The notes: generated by a model from the sequence alone, not told the origin. Positions 50,977 to 59,739 are shown, numbered from the stretch's first letter. The stretch is 64,000 nucleotides of DNA from Streptomyces sp. NBC_01241 (GCF_041435435.1 NZ_CP108494.1:8714501-8778500), one strand, 5' to 3'. Made by a program: numbers and translations.

Positions 50977-51217
50977 GCCGTAGCGTTGCCACGAGAAGGC
51001 CGGAAGGTACCGTTCCGCTGTTCAGCCGGGGGGTGCGCTCGCCGAACTGGCCTCCACGTGGGTGCTCCCGCGCTCCTGGCGCCTGCTCGGCAGGCCGGGC
51101 AGGCATTGGTCCACAGCGGCCTCGCTGGGCAGCGGGCCGCTGTCTATCCGGTCCTTGACCATGACTGGCACATGGAGGAGCTGTACGAGTCGTTCGCTGT
51201 TCAGGCATTCGCCGAAC
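50977..51217. other. Unassigned spacer between IS copies
   Basis: About 240 bp between the IS5-type start and IS3 copy 2. One plus-strand frame reads LDHDWHMEELYESFAVQAFAEP just before the copy 2 edge, which looks like coding sequence cut by the element, but I cannot name a family. No inverted repeat of the IS5 element was recognised here. Confidence 0.35.
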
Positions 51218-51295
51218 CCCTCTCTGTCAGCCTTGGGTGAGACATCCCGTTCTGCGGGGTTAGCCTGAGAGGGCACGACAGGAGAACCGTCCCTT

Positions 51296-51679
51296 ATGCC
51301 CAGTACAGAGCCCGTCGGGTCCGACCCGGCACCGAGGCCGAAGCGCCGTACCTTCACCTCGGAGTACAAAATGCGGATCGTCGCCGAGTACGACGCCGCG
51401 CCCAGGAACGAGAAGGGCGCGGTCCTGCGCCGGGAACGCCTCTACCACTCGCATGTCAAGGAGTGGCGGGCCGCCCGGGATGCCGGGGCCCTGGAAAACC
51501 TGGTCGACCGCCGGACCAGCCCCGCCCGGGCGAAGAAGTCCGCCGCGGAGGTGGAGAACGAAAAGCTGCGACAGCAGGTAGAGCGGTTGCAGAAGGACCT
51601 GGCACGGAACAAGGCCGCACTCGAGGTGATGGGAAAAGCCTCCGCGCTCTTGGAAATGATCTCCGAGAGCGCGGACTGA
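51296..51679 (+). CDS. IS3-family OrfA (copy 2)
   Basis: A 127-residue HTH protein with a C-terminal coiled coil, the same as the copy at 50340. ATG 51296, with GGAGAA upstream. It ends ESAD then stop, after the frameshift heptamer at 51631. Confidence 0.9.
   Translation: MPSTEPVGSDPAPRPKRRTFTSEYKMRIVAEYDAAPRNEKGAVLRRERLYHSHVKEWRAARDAGALENLVDRRTSPARAKKSAAEVENEKLRQQVERLQKDLARNKAALEVMGKASALLEMISESAD
51631..51637 (+). other. Programmed -1 frameshift heptamer, copy 2
   Basis: GGGAAAA in phase G-GGA-AAA with orfA. The -1 frame continues without stop into orfB, whereas orfA stops at 51679. Same site as in copy 1. Confidence 0.8.
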
Positions 51680-52704
51680 AGCCTGCCGCCGACCCTGTCG
51701 TGGACGAGGCGTTCACCGGCGTCGAGGTTCAGCTGGGCATCACGGCCGCCTGTCGGCTGACCGGCCGCTCCCGCGCCACGCATTACCGTCGGCTCCGGCC
51801 GGCACCACCGCGCAGAACACGTACCCCGCAGGTGCAGCCGTCGGCCCTGACGGCCGAAGAGCGGTCTGCGGTACTGGAGTTGATGAACGGCGACGAGTAC
51901 GCCGAGCTGGCGCCTGCGCAGATCTGGGCCCGCGAGCTGGATGCCGGGCGCTATCACTGCTCCGTCTCGACGATGTACCGGATCCTGCGCGAGCAGGATC
52001 AGTCCGGTGAGCGCCGACGGCAGGCCACCCATCCCGCCAAGGCGGTGCCCGAGCTGGTCGCCACCGGCCCGTCGCAGGTGTTCACCTGGGACATCACCAA
52101 GGCGGCCGGACCGGTCAAGGGCGTCTGGTATCACGCCTACGTGATCATCGATATCTTCAGCCGGTACATCGTCGGCCACACCGTCGAGCGAGCCGAATCA
52201 GCTGTGCGGGCCGAGGAGCTGATCCGCGAGACCATCGCCCGCAACGGCATCGTGCCCCAGACCGTGCACGCGGACCGCGGCACCTCGATGACGTCGAAGA
52301 AGGTCTCCCAACTACTGATCGATCTGGGCGTGACGCGGTCGCACTCGAGGCCGAAGGTCTCCAACGACAACCCTTACAGCGAGGCCCAGTTCAAGACCAC
52401 GAAGTACATGTCGGACTATCCCGAACGGTTCAATTCGCTGGCCCACGCCCGCGAGTGGTTCGACGCGTTCTTCGCGTATTACAACCATGAGCACCGGCAC
52501 TCGGGTATCGGCTGGCACACACCCGCCTCCGTCCACTTCGGGACCGCCGAGGAGGTCCGTGACCAGCGCGCGGTCACCCTCGCCGAGGCATACGCCCGCC
52601 ACCCCGAACGCTTCGGCCGCCGCCCCAGACCACCCGAGATACCCCAGACGGCCTGGATCAACGACCCGGCCAAACGCAGGGAACCCGCACCACAAACCTC
52701 ATAG
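51631..52704 (+). CDS. IS3-family transposase OrfB (copy 2), -1 frame
   Basis: Same as the product at 49315-50388: rve-type DDE domain, with WDITKAAGPV, HADRGTS and SEAQFKTTKYM holding the catalytic acidic residues. Read as a -1 fusion from orfA at GGGAAAA (51631-51637). A free OrfB start would have to be GTG near 51700. Intact, so this copy could supply transposase for both elements. Confidence 0.9.
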   Translation, partial: GKSLRALGNDLRERGLKPAADPVVDEAFTGVEVQLGITAACRLTGRSRATHYRRLRPAPPRRTRTPQVQPSALTAEERSAVLELMNGDEYAELAPAQIWARELDAGRYHCSVSTMYRILREQDQSGERRRQATHPAKAVPELVATGPSQVFTWDITKAAGPVKGVWYHAYVIIDIFSRYIVGHTVERAESAVRAEELIRETIARNGIVPQTVHADRGTSMTSKKVSQLLIDLGVTRSHSRPKVSNDNPYSEAQFKTTKYMSDYPERFNSLAHAREWFDAFFAYYNHEHRHSGIGWHTPASVHFGTAEEVRDQRAVTLAEAYARHPERFGRRPRPPEIPQTAWINDPAKRREPAPQTS

Positions 52705-52786
52705 CGTCACGACCGTCTCACTGGACTTGAAATCTTCCGGACGGGCAATCACGTTAACGGGCTCTTTGGTGTGCCTGTGAACAGAG

Positions 52787-52806
52787 GCCAGCCGGTACGG
52801 GCTGGC
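52787..52806. terminator. Hairpin after vWA gene
   Basis: GCCAGCC / GGCTGGC arms around a 6-nt loop, 15 bp past the stop of the minus-strand vWA gene. Probably its terminator. Confidence 0.6.
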
Positions 52807-52820
52807 GCCGTCCTGAGCGT

Positions 52821-53567
52821 TCACTGCACGATGTGGGCGGTGTGGGCGGCGGCCAGCCAGTCGGGGAATTCGTGGAGCAGCCGGTCGAAGAGCTGGTGGT
52901 CGCCAGTGGCCTTCGGGGTGCGGTCGGCGTGGAAGAAGCCGGCGTTGTCGACGACGCGGCAGGCCGGCACGGCGAGGGTATCCAGCCTCCGCAAGAACGC
53001 GAACTCGTTACTGTCGGGGTCACCGAAGCCAACGAACTGCCAGAACAGGGGGAGTCGTGCTGCCTTGCATAGGTAGCGTTCGGCGGCGAGCTTGCTGGTG
53101 GGCCCGCCGTCGGTCTGGAAGATGACCAGGGCCGGTGACCGGCTGCCGGACTCCATGTAGTGGTCGATGACCTCGTCCATGGCCCAGTGGTAGTTCGTGC
53201 GCCCCATATGACCGAGGTTCTCGTGCAGCTTGTTGATGCGGCCGCGGTGCCCGCCGAGCGTCAGGTCAGTGGACCCGTCGACATCCGTGGAGAAGAACAC
53301 CACGGGCACGATCCCGTCGTCGTCGAGATGAGCCGACAGCGACAGGACCTGCTCGGCCAGATGCTGCATGGTCCCGTCCCGGTAGTAGGGCCGCATCGAC
53401 CCGGACCGGTCCAGCACGAGGTACACCGCGGCCCGCACGCCCTCCAGCCCATGCCCGCGGATACTGTCGCCCGCGACCTTGTACAGGCTGACCAGGTCGG
53501 GCGCACGTTCTTGCACCTTGGACAGGCTGATAGCTGGTGCTCGCTGCATGCCGTTCGTCGCGGTCAT
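52821..53567 (-). CDS. vWA-domain protein of the tellurite-resistance (Ter) type
   Basis: A 248-residue cytoplasmic protein, nearly all one von Willebrand A domain. MIDAS motif YLVLDRSGSMRPYY near 50-63, with Asp-x-Ser-x-Ser for a divalent ion, plus Thr and Asp in FQTDGGPTS near 150. Such domains (TerF/TerY-like) act in protein complexes with TerD proteins. The ATG 53567 is 67 bp from the divergent DUF6308 start. The TerD-fusion gene lies 835 bp away on the same strand, supporting a shared system. Confidence 0.85.
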   Translation of the reverse strand: MTATNGMQRAPAISLSKVQERAPDLVSLYKVAGDSIRGHGLEGVRAAVYLVLDRSGSMRPYYRDGTMQHLAEQVLSLSAHLDDDGIVPVVFFSTDVDGSTDLTLGGHRGRINKLHENLGHMGRTNYHWAMDEVIDHYMESGSRSPALVIFQTDGGPTSKLAAERYLCKAARLPLFWQFVGFGDPDSNEFAFLRRLDTLAVPACRVVDNAGFFHADRTPKATGDHQLFDRLLHEFPDWLAAAHTAHIVQ

Positions 53568-53634
53568 CCCCTCATGGTGACGCCTCGCTGCTGACCAAAA
53601 GCAGCGTTTACCCAATGCGACCGTTGCGAAAGAG

Positions 53635-54369
53635 ATGAAGTGGCTCCGAGTACTGCCTGTCAACCTGCCTGACCTGGAGCCGCTGGTGTCCTTACCTGAT
53701 CTTCCCCATCCTTTTGCGGAACGGCTCCATGCCCTCGTCACCGACGCGGGCTCCGTCGCGGACCTGCGCCGCTACTTCGGCTTGGACCGAAGCCCAGGGG
53801 CCGCTGCGTTCACGGGAGCCCGATTCGAGGCTCTGGGCGGTGGAGGTGACCACCCAGCAGTCGCCGACGCGGTAACTGCTGAGGACCTCATCGCAGTGCA
53901 AACCCTGTCAGTCACCGTTCCCGCGGCTGCCGCACTGGATCTTCTGGAAGGCTACGCCGGGATACAACTTTCCACACTGCTTCGTGCCATTCCCCGGGAC
54001 ATAGACATGGCCGACGCCACGGAAGCCGACCTGGCTCCCGGTTCACCGGCACACAAAGCGTGGCACCTACTCCGTGACCAGCCAGGCATCGGATGGGCCA
54101 CCGCCGGCAAGCTCCTCGCCCGCAAGCGACCCCGACTACTGCCCGTCTACGACCGCGTCGTACGCTGCGCCGTCGGCCAACCACGCTCCTTCTGGCACGC
54201 CCTGCACAGCGCCCTACGCGCCGACGACTACGCCCTCCAACGCGAGCTGCTGACCCTGCGGCAGGCTGCCGGACTACCCGAAACGGTCAGCGTGCTGCGG
54301 GTCTGCGACGTCGTGGTCTGGATGCGGCATCACACCGATCACCAAGACGCTGGCTGCGCCTGGGAGTGA
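53635..54369 (+). CDS. DUF6308-like protein
   Basis: A 244-residue soluble protein of unknown function, matching in length and motifs the actinobacterial DUF6308 type. Readable features: FGLDRSPGAAAFTGARFEAL near 48-67, a helix-hairpin-helix-like block QPGIGWATAGKLLARKRPRLLPVYDRVV near 145-172, and a Trp-rich C-terminus (VVWMRHHTD). The HhH-like block hints at DNA binding, as in glycosylase-type folds, but no catalytic residues are clear. It converges on the TerD-fusion gene and diverges from the vWA gene. Confidence 0.65.
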   Translation: MKWLRVLPVNLPDLEPLVSLPDLPHPFAERLHALVTDAGSVADLRRYFGLDRSPGAAAFTGARFEALGGGGDHPAVADAVTAEDLIAVQTLSVTVPAAAALDLLEGYAGIQLSTLLRAIPRDIDMADATEADLAPGSPAHKAWHLLRDQPGIGWATAGKLLARKRPRLLPVYDRVVRCAVGQPRSFWHALHSALRADDYALQRELLTLRQAAGLPETVSVLRVCDVVVWMRHHTDHQDAGCAWE

Positions 54370-54401
54370 TCTCGCCAAGGGAGTGGTGGCGCGGTGAGGA
54401 C

Positions 54402-56354
54402 CTACCGGGTGTCGTCGATCCTTCGCTTGGGCGTCGGGGAGGACGGCTTCGGGCGTCCCGACGGTCGAGCGGGGTTGGTTACTCGATCGACTCCGTGTGC
54501 GCGGGCGAGTCCGTCGAGGCCGTCAGCCCATCCCTGGCCGATGGCCCGTAGTTTCCATACGGGTTGGCCGTCTGAGTGGTGCCGGTAGAGCTCGGCGATG
54601 GCCATGGCGCGGATGTGGGGATCGGCTGGGGGCTGGAATGTCCAGGCGGCGCCGGTGCCACAGTCCATGTAGAGCGCCGCGTGGGTGAGGGCGGCGCAGG
54701 TCAGGCCGGTGTCCACGTCCATGTTGATGGAGACGACGACGCGTTGGACGTGCTCGGGCAGGGCGGTGAGGTGTACGGCGGCCTTCTCGGTGACGTGGGG
54801 ACCTTCGGCCTGCTTGCCCAGGAGGCGGGACGCGCCGTTGGCGGCAGAGGGCTGGTTGTAGAAGACGAAGTCCTGGTCGTCGGACACGCGGCCGTCCGTG
54901 CCCGTCAGGAAGAGGGTCAGGTCGGCGTCCGCTCCGGCGAAGGTGAACGCGATGAGCATTCCTTGCCAGGCCTCTTTCGGCAGCACCACTGTCTGGCCGG
55001 GGGTGAGAGACGTGGGCGGCTCGCGGTGTGGTTGCGGGGCCGGGTTCGGAGGATGGGGTGAGATTGGTGAGGTTGCCATGTCGCTCTGCCATTCCGCGAA
55101 GGTGCGGATCCGGTACGGATCGGATCCCGTGGTCGGCGTACGACCACCTGGCGTGCTGTTGGCACCGAGGCCGATGTCCAGGTCGGCCAGGGAAGTTTCC
55201 GGTGTGTCCGGGTCCTCTTGGGCGTGGTCGAGGAGGTCCTGGAGTCCGGTAGTGCGGCTGATGTCGAGCGGCTTGACCGTGCTGGAGAAATTCCCGGAGG
55301 CCGTCGTGGTGACCGAACACGCCACGTCCTGCCCGATGTCCAGGAGCCGAAGGGCGTCCTCGGGTTCGTGCCAGGGTGCCGACTCGACGGCCTGGCTGGT
55401 CCAGCGCCCGTAGGCCACGAAGCCGAGGAGCTGGGTGTCAGGGAGGCGGGTGAGAACAGCGAGATCGACGGCAGTGATGCCGGGTGCGGTGGCGAATCCT
55501 TCCTTGAGGGTGGCGATGATGTTGGAGCCCATGGAGGTGAGCCACCACAGGGTCCGGTCTCGTTTGGTGAGGTTCTTCAGGGTGGGGCGCCCACTGGGAG
55601 TGAGGCCCGGAGTCTGGGTGGGCATCGCGTCGAGATCCTGCTGGCGCATGACGACCGACAGCACCGAACCGTCGACACCGACCGCGCACCCAGCGGCCGG
55701 ATTGTCGGAGAACGCGGTGTTCACCGCCTCGCAGACGGTCTCCTCGTCGTTCGCCGCGAGTGCCTGCCACCAGTGCTCCGCCTCGGCGCACAGCGATGCG
55801 TGCGCGGCATGCAGACGTGCCTGTTCGGCGGCCAGAAAGGAGGGCGCCTCCAAGGCCGCACGGGACTTGGCCGCGCTGCGTTCGGCACGGGCGAAACGGC
55901 CCACTCCCTGCAGATGGAACGCCTGAGCCTCGGCTTGCGCCCAGGGCAGGCCCAGCGGGGGAGGCCCAGGCACGACGGGCTGGCGCGCCATCGGGAAGGA
56001 CTGCAGATGCACGCTGGTCATCTGCCGACGAAGCTCCGTCAACTGGGCAATAGCTGCATCCCGCTGGGCATCCTGCTGTGCCCGCTCCGCCTGCCGACGT
56101 GCCCGGTCGAGCTGCGCCGCCGAAGGCGCCACGGACCTGGGGCGCGAGGCCGTGCGGCGAGTACTTGTCCCGCGGCGGCTGCCTCCGCCGCGCAGCGAGC
56201 TGGAGGCGTAGAAGGGGCCGAGGCCGGACGAGATACGGGCTCCTCCGCTGCCGACGCTGATGCGTGCCGCGCGGGGACCGACCGACGTACGTACACCTCG
56301 TGTTGAGACCCGCACACTCATTCCCGGCACACCGACCCGGAAGCCAAACCCCAT
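54402..56354 (-). CDS. DUF4236-TerD fusion protein
   Basis: A 650-residue protein. Residues 1-55 match the short DUF4236 domain (GFGFRVGVPGMSVRVSTRGV, GPFYAS). A Ser/Arg-rich linker and coiled coil (about 70-125, LDRARRQAERAQQDAQRD) follow, then a poorly known central region with repeated Ala-rich helices (about 150-400). The C-terminal TerD domain (about 465-640) shows calcium-type acidic loops, as in DADLTLFLTGTDGRVSDDQDF and FVFYNQPSA. ATG 56354 has AAGGAG five bases upstream; the longer open frame is not used. TerD proteins bind calcium and work in stress or defence responses. The fusion is unusual for the family. Confidence 0.85.
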   Translation of the reverse strand: MGFGFRVGVPGMSVRVSTRGVRTSVGPRAARISVGSGGARISSGLGPFYASSSLRGGGSRRGTSTRRTASRPRSVAPSAAQLDRARRQAERAQQDAQRDAAIAQLTELRRQMTSVHLQSFPMARQPVVPGPPPLGLPWAQAEAQAFHLQGVGRFARAERSAAKSRAALEAPSFLAAEQARLHAAHASLCAEAEHWWQALAANDEETVCEAVNTAFSDNPAAGCAVGVDGSVLSVVMRQQDLDAMPTQTPGLTPSGRPTLKNLTKRDRTLWWLTSMGSNIIATLKEGFATAPGITAVDLAVLTRLPDTQLLGFVAYGRWTSQAVESAPWHEPEDALRLLDIGQDVACSVTTTASGNFSSTVKPLDISRTTGLQDLLDHAQEDPDTPETSLADLDIGLGANSTPGGRTPTTGSDPYRIRTFAEWQSDMATSPISPHPPNPAPQPHREPPTSLTPGQTVVLPKEAWQGMLIAFTFAGADADLTLFLTGTDGRVSDDQDFVFYNQPSAANGASRLLGKQAEGPHVTEKAAVHLTALPEHVQRVVVSINMDVDTGLTCAALTHAALYMDCGTGAAWTFQPPADPHIRAMAIAELYRHHSDGQPVWKLRAIGQGWADGLDGLARAHGVDRVTNPARPSGRPKPSSPTPKRRIDDTR

Positions 56355-56539
56355 GGCAACTCCTTCTCTCCTCAAGGAGTCTGCCACCGAACCCGCCCGC
56401 ACCGGATGGGAACGCCGCCGAGCCAGCCTTGACGAACGGCAGCGCACCCTGACCGTCCTCGCCGCTCTCGAACTCGACGGGGCGACAATCGCCTTTACCG
56501 CTGTCACCCGCACAACCGGCGTCTCCACGCGGCATCAGC

Positions 56540-56975
56540 AGCACTGTGCCATGGAACTCGACCTGGGTCGCCAAAACTTCCTGTGCCCGCCATCCCCGGG
56601 GTGGACCGCAACGGCGTTGACGACGGAGGCAGGCGTCGGTGTATTCGGCCAGCTCGATGACAGTGATGCCAGCGTTATCGAGGAGTTCGGCGCGTCGCGC
56701 CGGGGGCGAGGTGTCCGCCTCCCGCCGGGCGATGAAGACGCGCCGGATCTTGGTCTCGCGGATGAGCCGGGCGCAGGAGCAGGGTCGGGAGGTGCGCTTC
56801 GCACACGGTTCGAGGGAGCAGTAGATCGTGGCGTCGGCGAGGCGCGTCTCGCCGCCCTGGAGCTTGCCGGGGGCGTCTTTCTCTGCGGGCTCGTGAAGGT
56901 TGATTTCGCGGGAGTAGCCGCGGGCGAGCTCGGTACCGTCGGCGGCGAAGAGCCAGGTCGGGTACCCCCTCGGTC
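56540..56975 (-). pseudogene. Dead cytidine/dCMP deaminase-like gene
   Basis: The frame GYPTWLFAADGTELARGYSR, then ETRLADATIYCSLEPCAKRTSRPCSC and IRETKIRRVFIARREAD, is a zinc deaminase with the PCxxxC-type ligands. In active enzymes the first ligand is His in HAE; here it is Pro-Ala-Glu (HEPAEKD). There is no start: a TGA lies just ahead (near 56965). The end is lost by a frameshift near 56620. Closest in style to RibD/dCMP-deaminase proteins. Lies upstream of the DUF4236-TerD gene on the same strand. Confidence 0.72.
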
Positions 56976-57617
56976 ACGGCATCCCGGCGTCCTCACCGCG
57001 CCGTCCATTCCGGGGCACACCATGTGAGCATGCCCTCTGACCTGTAACTCGCAGTGGCAACCGCAGATGTTGCTCAAATGGGATTGCCCCAGGGGACACG
57101 GCGGAAGAATTCCCTCGAAGTCCTGCGACGCAACCGTTCGGACACGCCGTACGGGTGGGACCATTTGGCAGTCAGCTCGGCGAGCGTGGCGAGGGTGTGC
57201 TCCAGAGGCGCGCCACGCCGTACGAAGGCGTCGTCGAGCATTTTGTCCATCACGGCGACGGCGGTGCGCCTCGCCGGGCCAGGCGGCTCTTGGTGATCAG
57301 AAACGCTCGCTCGCAACCGGCAGTGCCAGCGCATCAAGAAGCCGACCAAGAACACTTTCGAGGTCAGGAAACGCGACCAGCCCCGCACGCCGAGTAACGT
57401 CCGCTACGCACTCAGAGTTACCCGGCACCCCATCCGACCTGCGGAAACACGAAAAATCACCGGCATTGCAGGCATGCCAGCCAACGTGACAAGGCCCCGG
57501 CCGACAGTTCCTGCGGGGTGACCGCGGCTTTCCGGTCTTCCGTCGGCGCCAAGGCGGACCACGTCGACGGCGTCGACATCACATGGTGGCCGTGTGGGCT
57601 GCCACAGGCCGGCCGCC
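56976..57617. other. Gap without a supported gene
   Basis: Minus-strand stretch 57074-57300 (MLDDAFVRRGAPLEHTLATL, then HPYGVSERLRRR) looks protein-like and may be the end of a lost gene, but it has no start or ribosome site and no family I know. Nothing else is seen in this 640-bp stretch. Confidence 0.3.
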
Positions 57618-57647
57618 GCGCCTCCGGGTCCCCAAACCCGGAGGCGC
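57618..57647. terminator. Strong hairpin terminator after MFS gene
   Basis: Perfect 12-bp arms GCGCCTCCGGGT / ACCCGGAGGCGC around a 6-nt loop, about 120 bp past the MFS stop on the minus strand. Confidence 0.75.
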
Positions 57648-57767
57648 GGAACCCGACAGGCGCCGGCGGCAAGCACATCAACCGGCTTACGTGAGGAGGC
57701 GGAGACCCCCGCGGCCACCCCGCGTCCTCGTCGTCCTCGTCCGGCCCGGCAGCTCGCTTCCGGCGCG

Positions 57768-59126
57768 TCAGGAGGGGCGTTGTTCTCGCAAGTCCTTCGC
57801 CTTGACCCCGACCAGCAGCAGGACGACGGCGAGCAGCACAATCCCGGCGCTGATCTGCAGGCCGAGCGACAGGCTGCCGGTGCTGGCCTGGATGAATCCG
57901 AGCAGGGATGGCGACGCGGCCGCCGCGAAGGACCCCATCGAGGTGACGAGCGCGATTCCGGTGGCCGCCGCGCGTTCGCTCAGGTAGATGGAGGGGATGG
58001 AGTAGAAGACGGTGAGGCCCGAATAGTGGGCCGCGGCCAGGATCGCCAGGAGCACCACGACCACGGCGACATCGTCTCCGGACACCGAGATCGCCACCAT
58101 GGCCAGGGCCGCGACGGTCCAGCTGAGGGCCGCGTGCCAGCGGCGTTCCAGGGTGCGGTCGGAGTGCCGTCCCACGATCAGCATGACGACGATGCCGAAC
58201 AAGGGCGGCAGGGCGGAGAAAAAGCCCAGGTCGAGGACATCCCCGACGCCCGCGTCGGCAATGATCCGCGGCGTCCAGAACGACACGGCGTTGGCGAGCG
58301 TGTAGGCCCCGCAGGCGCAGAGGCCGATGATCCACACCTTGGGGTCTCTCAGGGCGAGCAGCAGCCCGCCGTGTCCCTTGCCGGCCGTCTGCTCGGCCTT
58401 CTTGCGCTGCTGGTCCGCGTCCAGGTCCAGACGGACGGCCGCCCGCTGGGCGGGAGTCAGCCAGCGTGCCTGCTCGGGTTCGTCGACGAGCCACAGCAGG
58501 ACGGCGCCGGCGAGCAGGATCGGGGGAATCCCCTCGATGATGAACAGCCACTGCCAGTCCGCGATCCGCGTGCCGCCGTCGAAGGCCTTCATGATGGCGC
58601 CGGACATGAGGGAGCCCAGGACACCGGAGACGGGGACGCCCGCGAAGAACACCGCGGTCATGCGCGTACGCCGTGCGGAGGGGAACCAGCGCGAGAGGAA
58701 GTAGAGGGCTCCGGGGAAGAAGCCGGCCTCCGTGACGCCGAGGAGGAACCTCGCGACGTAGAAGGTGATCTCGTTGTGGACCAGTGAGGTTGCGAGGGTG
58801 ACGACGCCCCAGGACACCATGATGCGCACGAGCGTCTTGCGGGCCCCGAGCCGGGCCAGTAGAGCGCTGCTCGGTACTTCGAAGAGGATGAAACCGACGA
58901 AGAACAGGGTCACGCCGAGGCCGTAGACGGCGGAGCCGAAGCCGAGGTCCCGCTCGAGCCCGTGCTGGGCGATTCCGATGTTGGTGCGGTCGATGAAGCT
59001 GACGATGTAACAGATGACCAGGAGCGGCATGACGCGCCAGGCGATGGTGCGATAGGTCGCGGCGCGGTCGACTGCGGAGGCGTCGACTGCGTCCTGTGGT
59101 GCGGTGGAGGTCGAGGGGTCGGCCAC
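57768..59126 (-). CDS. MFS transporter, anion:cation symporter type
   Basis: A 452-residue carrier with about 12 membrane segments. TM1 region has SFIDRTNIGIAQ near 45-56, the signature of the ACS family, which imports organic anions such as tartrate or phthalate. Loop motif LLARLGARKTLVRIM near 88. The 120-residue central part holds a long cytoplasmic loop. ATG 59126. It is divergent from the marR gene, with a GTTGA-N5-TCAAC operator between. Likely imports the carboxylic acid that the neighbouring CoA operon degrades. Confidence 0.88.
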   Translation of the reverse strand: MADPSTSTAPQDAVDASAVDRAATYRTIAWRVMPLLVICYIVSFIDRTNIGIAQHGLERDLGFGSAVYGLGVTLFFVGFILFEVPSSALLARLGARKTLVRIMVSWGVVTLATSLVHNEITFYVARFLLGVTEAGFFPGALYFLSRWFPSARRTRMTAVFFAGVPVSGVLGSLMSGAIMKAFDGGTRIADWQWLFIIEGIPPILLAGAVLLWLVDEPEQARWLTPAQRAAVRLDLDADQQRKKAEQTAGKGHGGLLLALRDPKVWIIGLCACGAYTLANAVSFWTPRIIADAGVGDVLDLGFFSALPPLFGIVVMLIVGRHSDRTLERRWHAALSWTVAALAMVAISVSGDDVAVVVVLLAILAAAHYSGLTVFYSIPSIYLSERAAATGIALVTSMGSFAAAASPSLLGFIQASTGSLSLGLQISAGIVLLAVVLLLVGVKAKDLREQRPS

Positions 59127-59193
59127 GACGTACGACTCCTTTGTCGAGGTATGTCGCCAAGAGCGGCGGGCATGGCGAGTTTCCGACGCTCAA

Positions 59194-59208
59194 GTTGATA
59201 AAGTCAAC
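59194..59208. promoter_or_regulatory. MarR operator 1
   Basis: GTTGA-TAAAG-TCAAC, perfect palindrome in the 100-bp gap between the MFS and marR starts, 18 bp before the marR ATG. It is repeated at 59723. Confidence 0.75.
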
Positions 59209-59226
59209 ACCCTCGGCAGAGATACC

Positions 59227-59721
59227 ATGCCGCCCATGGTGAAACGTGACGACGGCCGAGACCTTGCGCCGATCTCCGAGCTGCTGTCTTACCGGCTCTC
59301 GCGGACGTCCTCGGCCCTGTCGCGCAGTGCGGCGCTCAGGTACCGCCGCGAGTTCGACGTGAGTCTCGGTGAGTGGCGCACCCTCGCCCTGATCGCGGCC
59401 GATCCGACGCTGACGCTCAACCGGCTGGCCCGACGGGCCGGTCTGGACAAGGCCCAGATGAGCCGCGTCGTCCGCGGCCTGGTCGAACGCGGCCTCGTGA
59501 ACCGCACCGAGGGGGTGGGCCGCAGCCGACAGTTGGCCCTCACTAATTCCGGGGTCGAGGTCTACCGGGGCCTCATCGAGGCCGCGAACGAGCGGGACGC
59601 GGCTTTCGCTGCGCTGCTCTCCGACGAGGAGGCGCAGGTCCTGGGGCGCGCCCTGGAGAAGCTGGCCGACCTGGCACTGTCCCTGGAGCGGCGGGAGCGG
59701 GAGCACCTCGATGAAGATTAG
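59227..59721 (+). CDS. MarR-family regulator of CoA operon
   Basis: A 164-residue winged-helix regulator. The wHTH (about 50-120) has LAADPTLTLNRLARRAGLDK-like sequence, SRVVRGLVERGLVNRTEGVGRSRQL and the beta wing. It is set between MFS and HMG-CoA-lyase genes, and each intergenic gap holds the same GTTGA-N5-TCAAC palindrome, so it probably represses both and itself. ATG 59227 is preferred over ATG 59236. Frames that begin earlier (59104) would cross the operator and are not needed. Ligand could be a CoA ester or aromatic acid; unknown. Confidence 0.9.
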   Translation: MPPMVKRDDGRDLAPISELLSYRLSRTSSALSRSAALRYRREFDVSLGEWRTLALIAADPTLTLNRLARRAGLDKAQMSRVVRGLVERGLVNRTEGVGRSRQLALTNSGVEVYRGLIEAANERDAAFAALLSDEEAQVLGRALEKLADLALSLERREREHLDED

Positions 59722-59722
59722 G

Positions 59723-59739
59723 TGTTGACGTTATCAACA
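59723..59739. promoter_or_regulatory. MarR operator 2
   Basis: TGTTGA-CGTTA-TCAACA, perfect 6-bp arms, immediately after the marR stop and 44 bp before the lyase ATG. Same arms as operator 1. Confidence 0.75.

Larger units (their letters stand above)
51218..52738 (+). mobile_element. IS3-family element, copy 2
   Basis: 1,521 bp, exact inverted partner of copy 1, 416 bp away. Its flanks (GAAC inside, GGAC outside) do not form a matching target duplication, unlike copy 1. That fits later rearrangement, such as inversion or adjacent deletion between copies. Encodes intact orfA and orfB. Confidence 0.88.

Noticed and set aside
54402..56528. Longer start for the TerD fusion (about 58 extra residues)
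   Set aside because: ATG 56354 has AAGGAG at ideal spacing, and DUF4236 begins at that Met; the extra part is antisense-like and Arg/Ser-rich.
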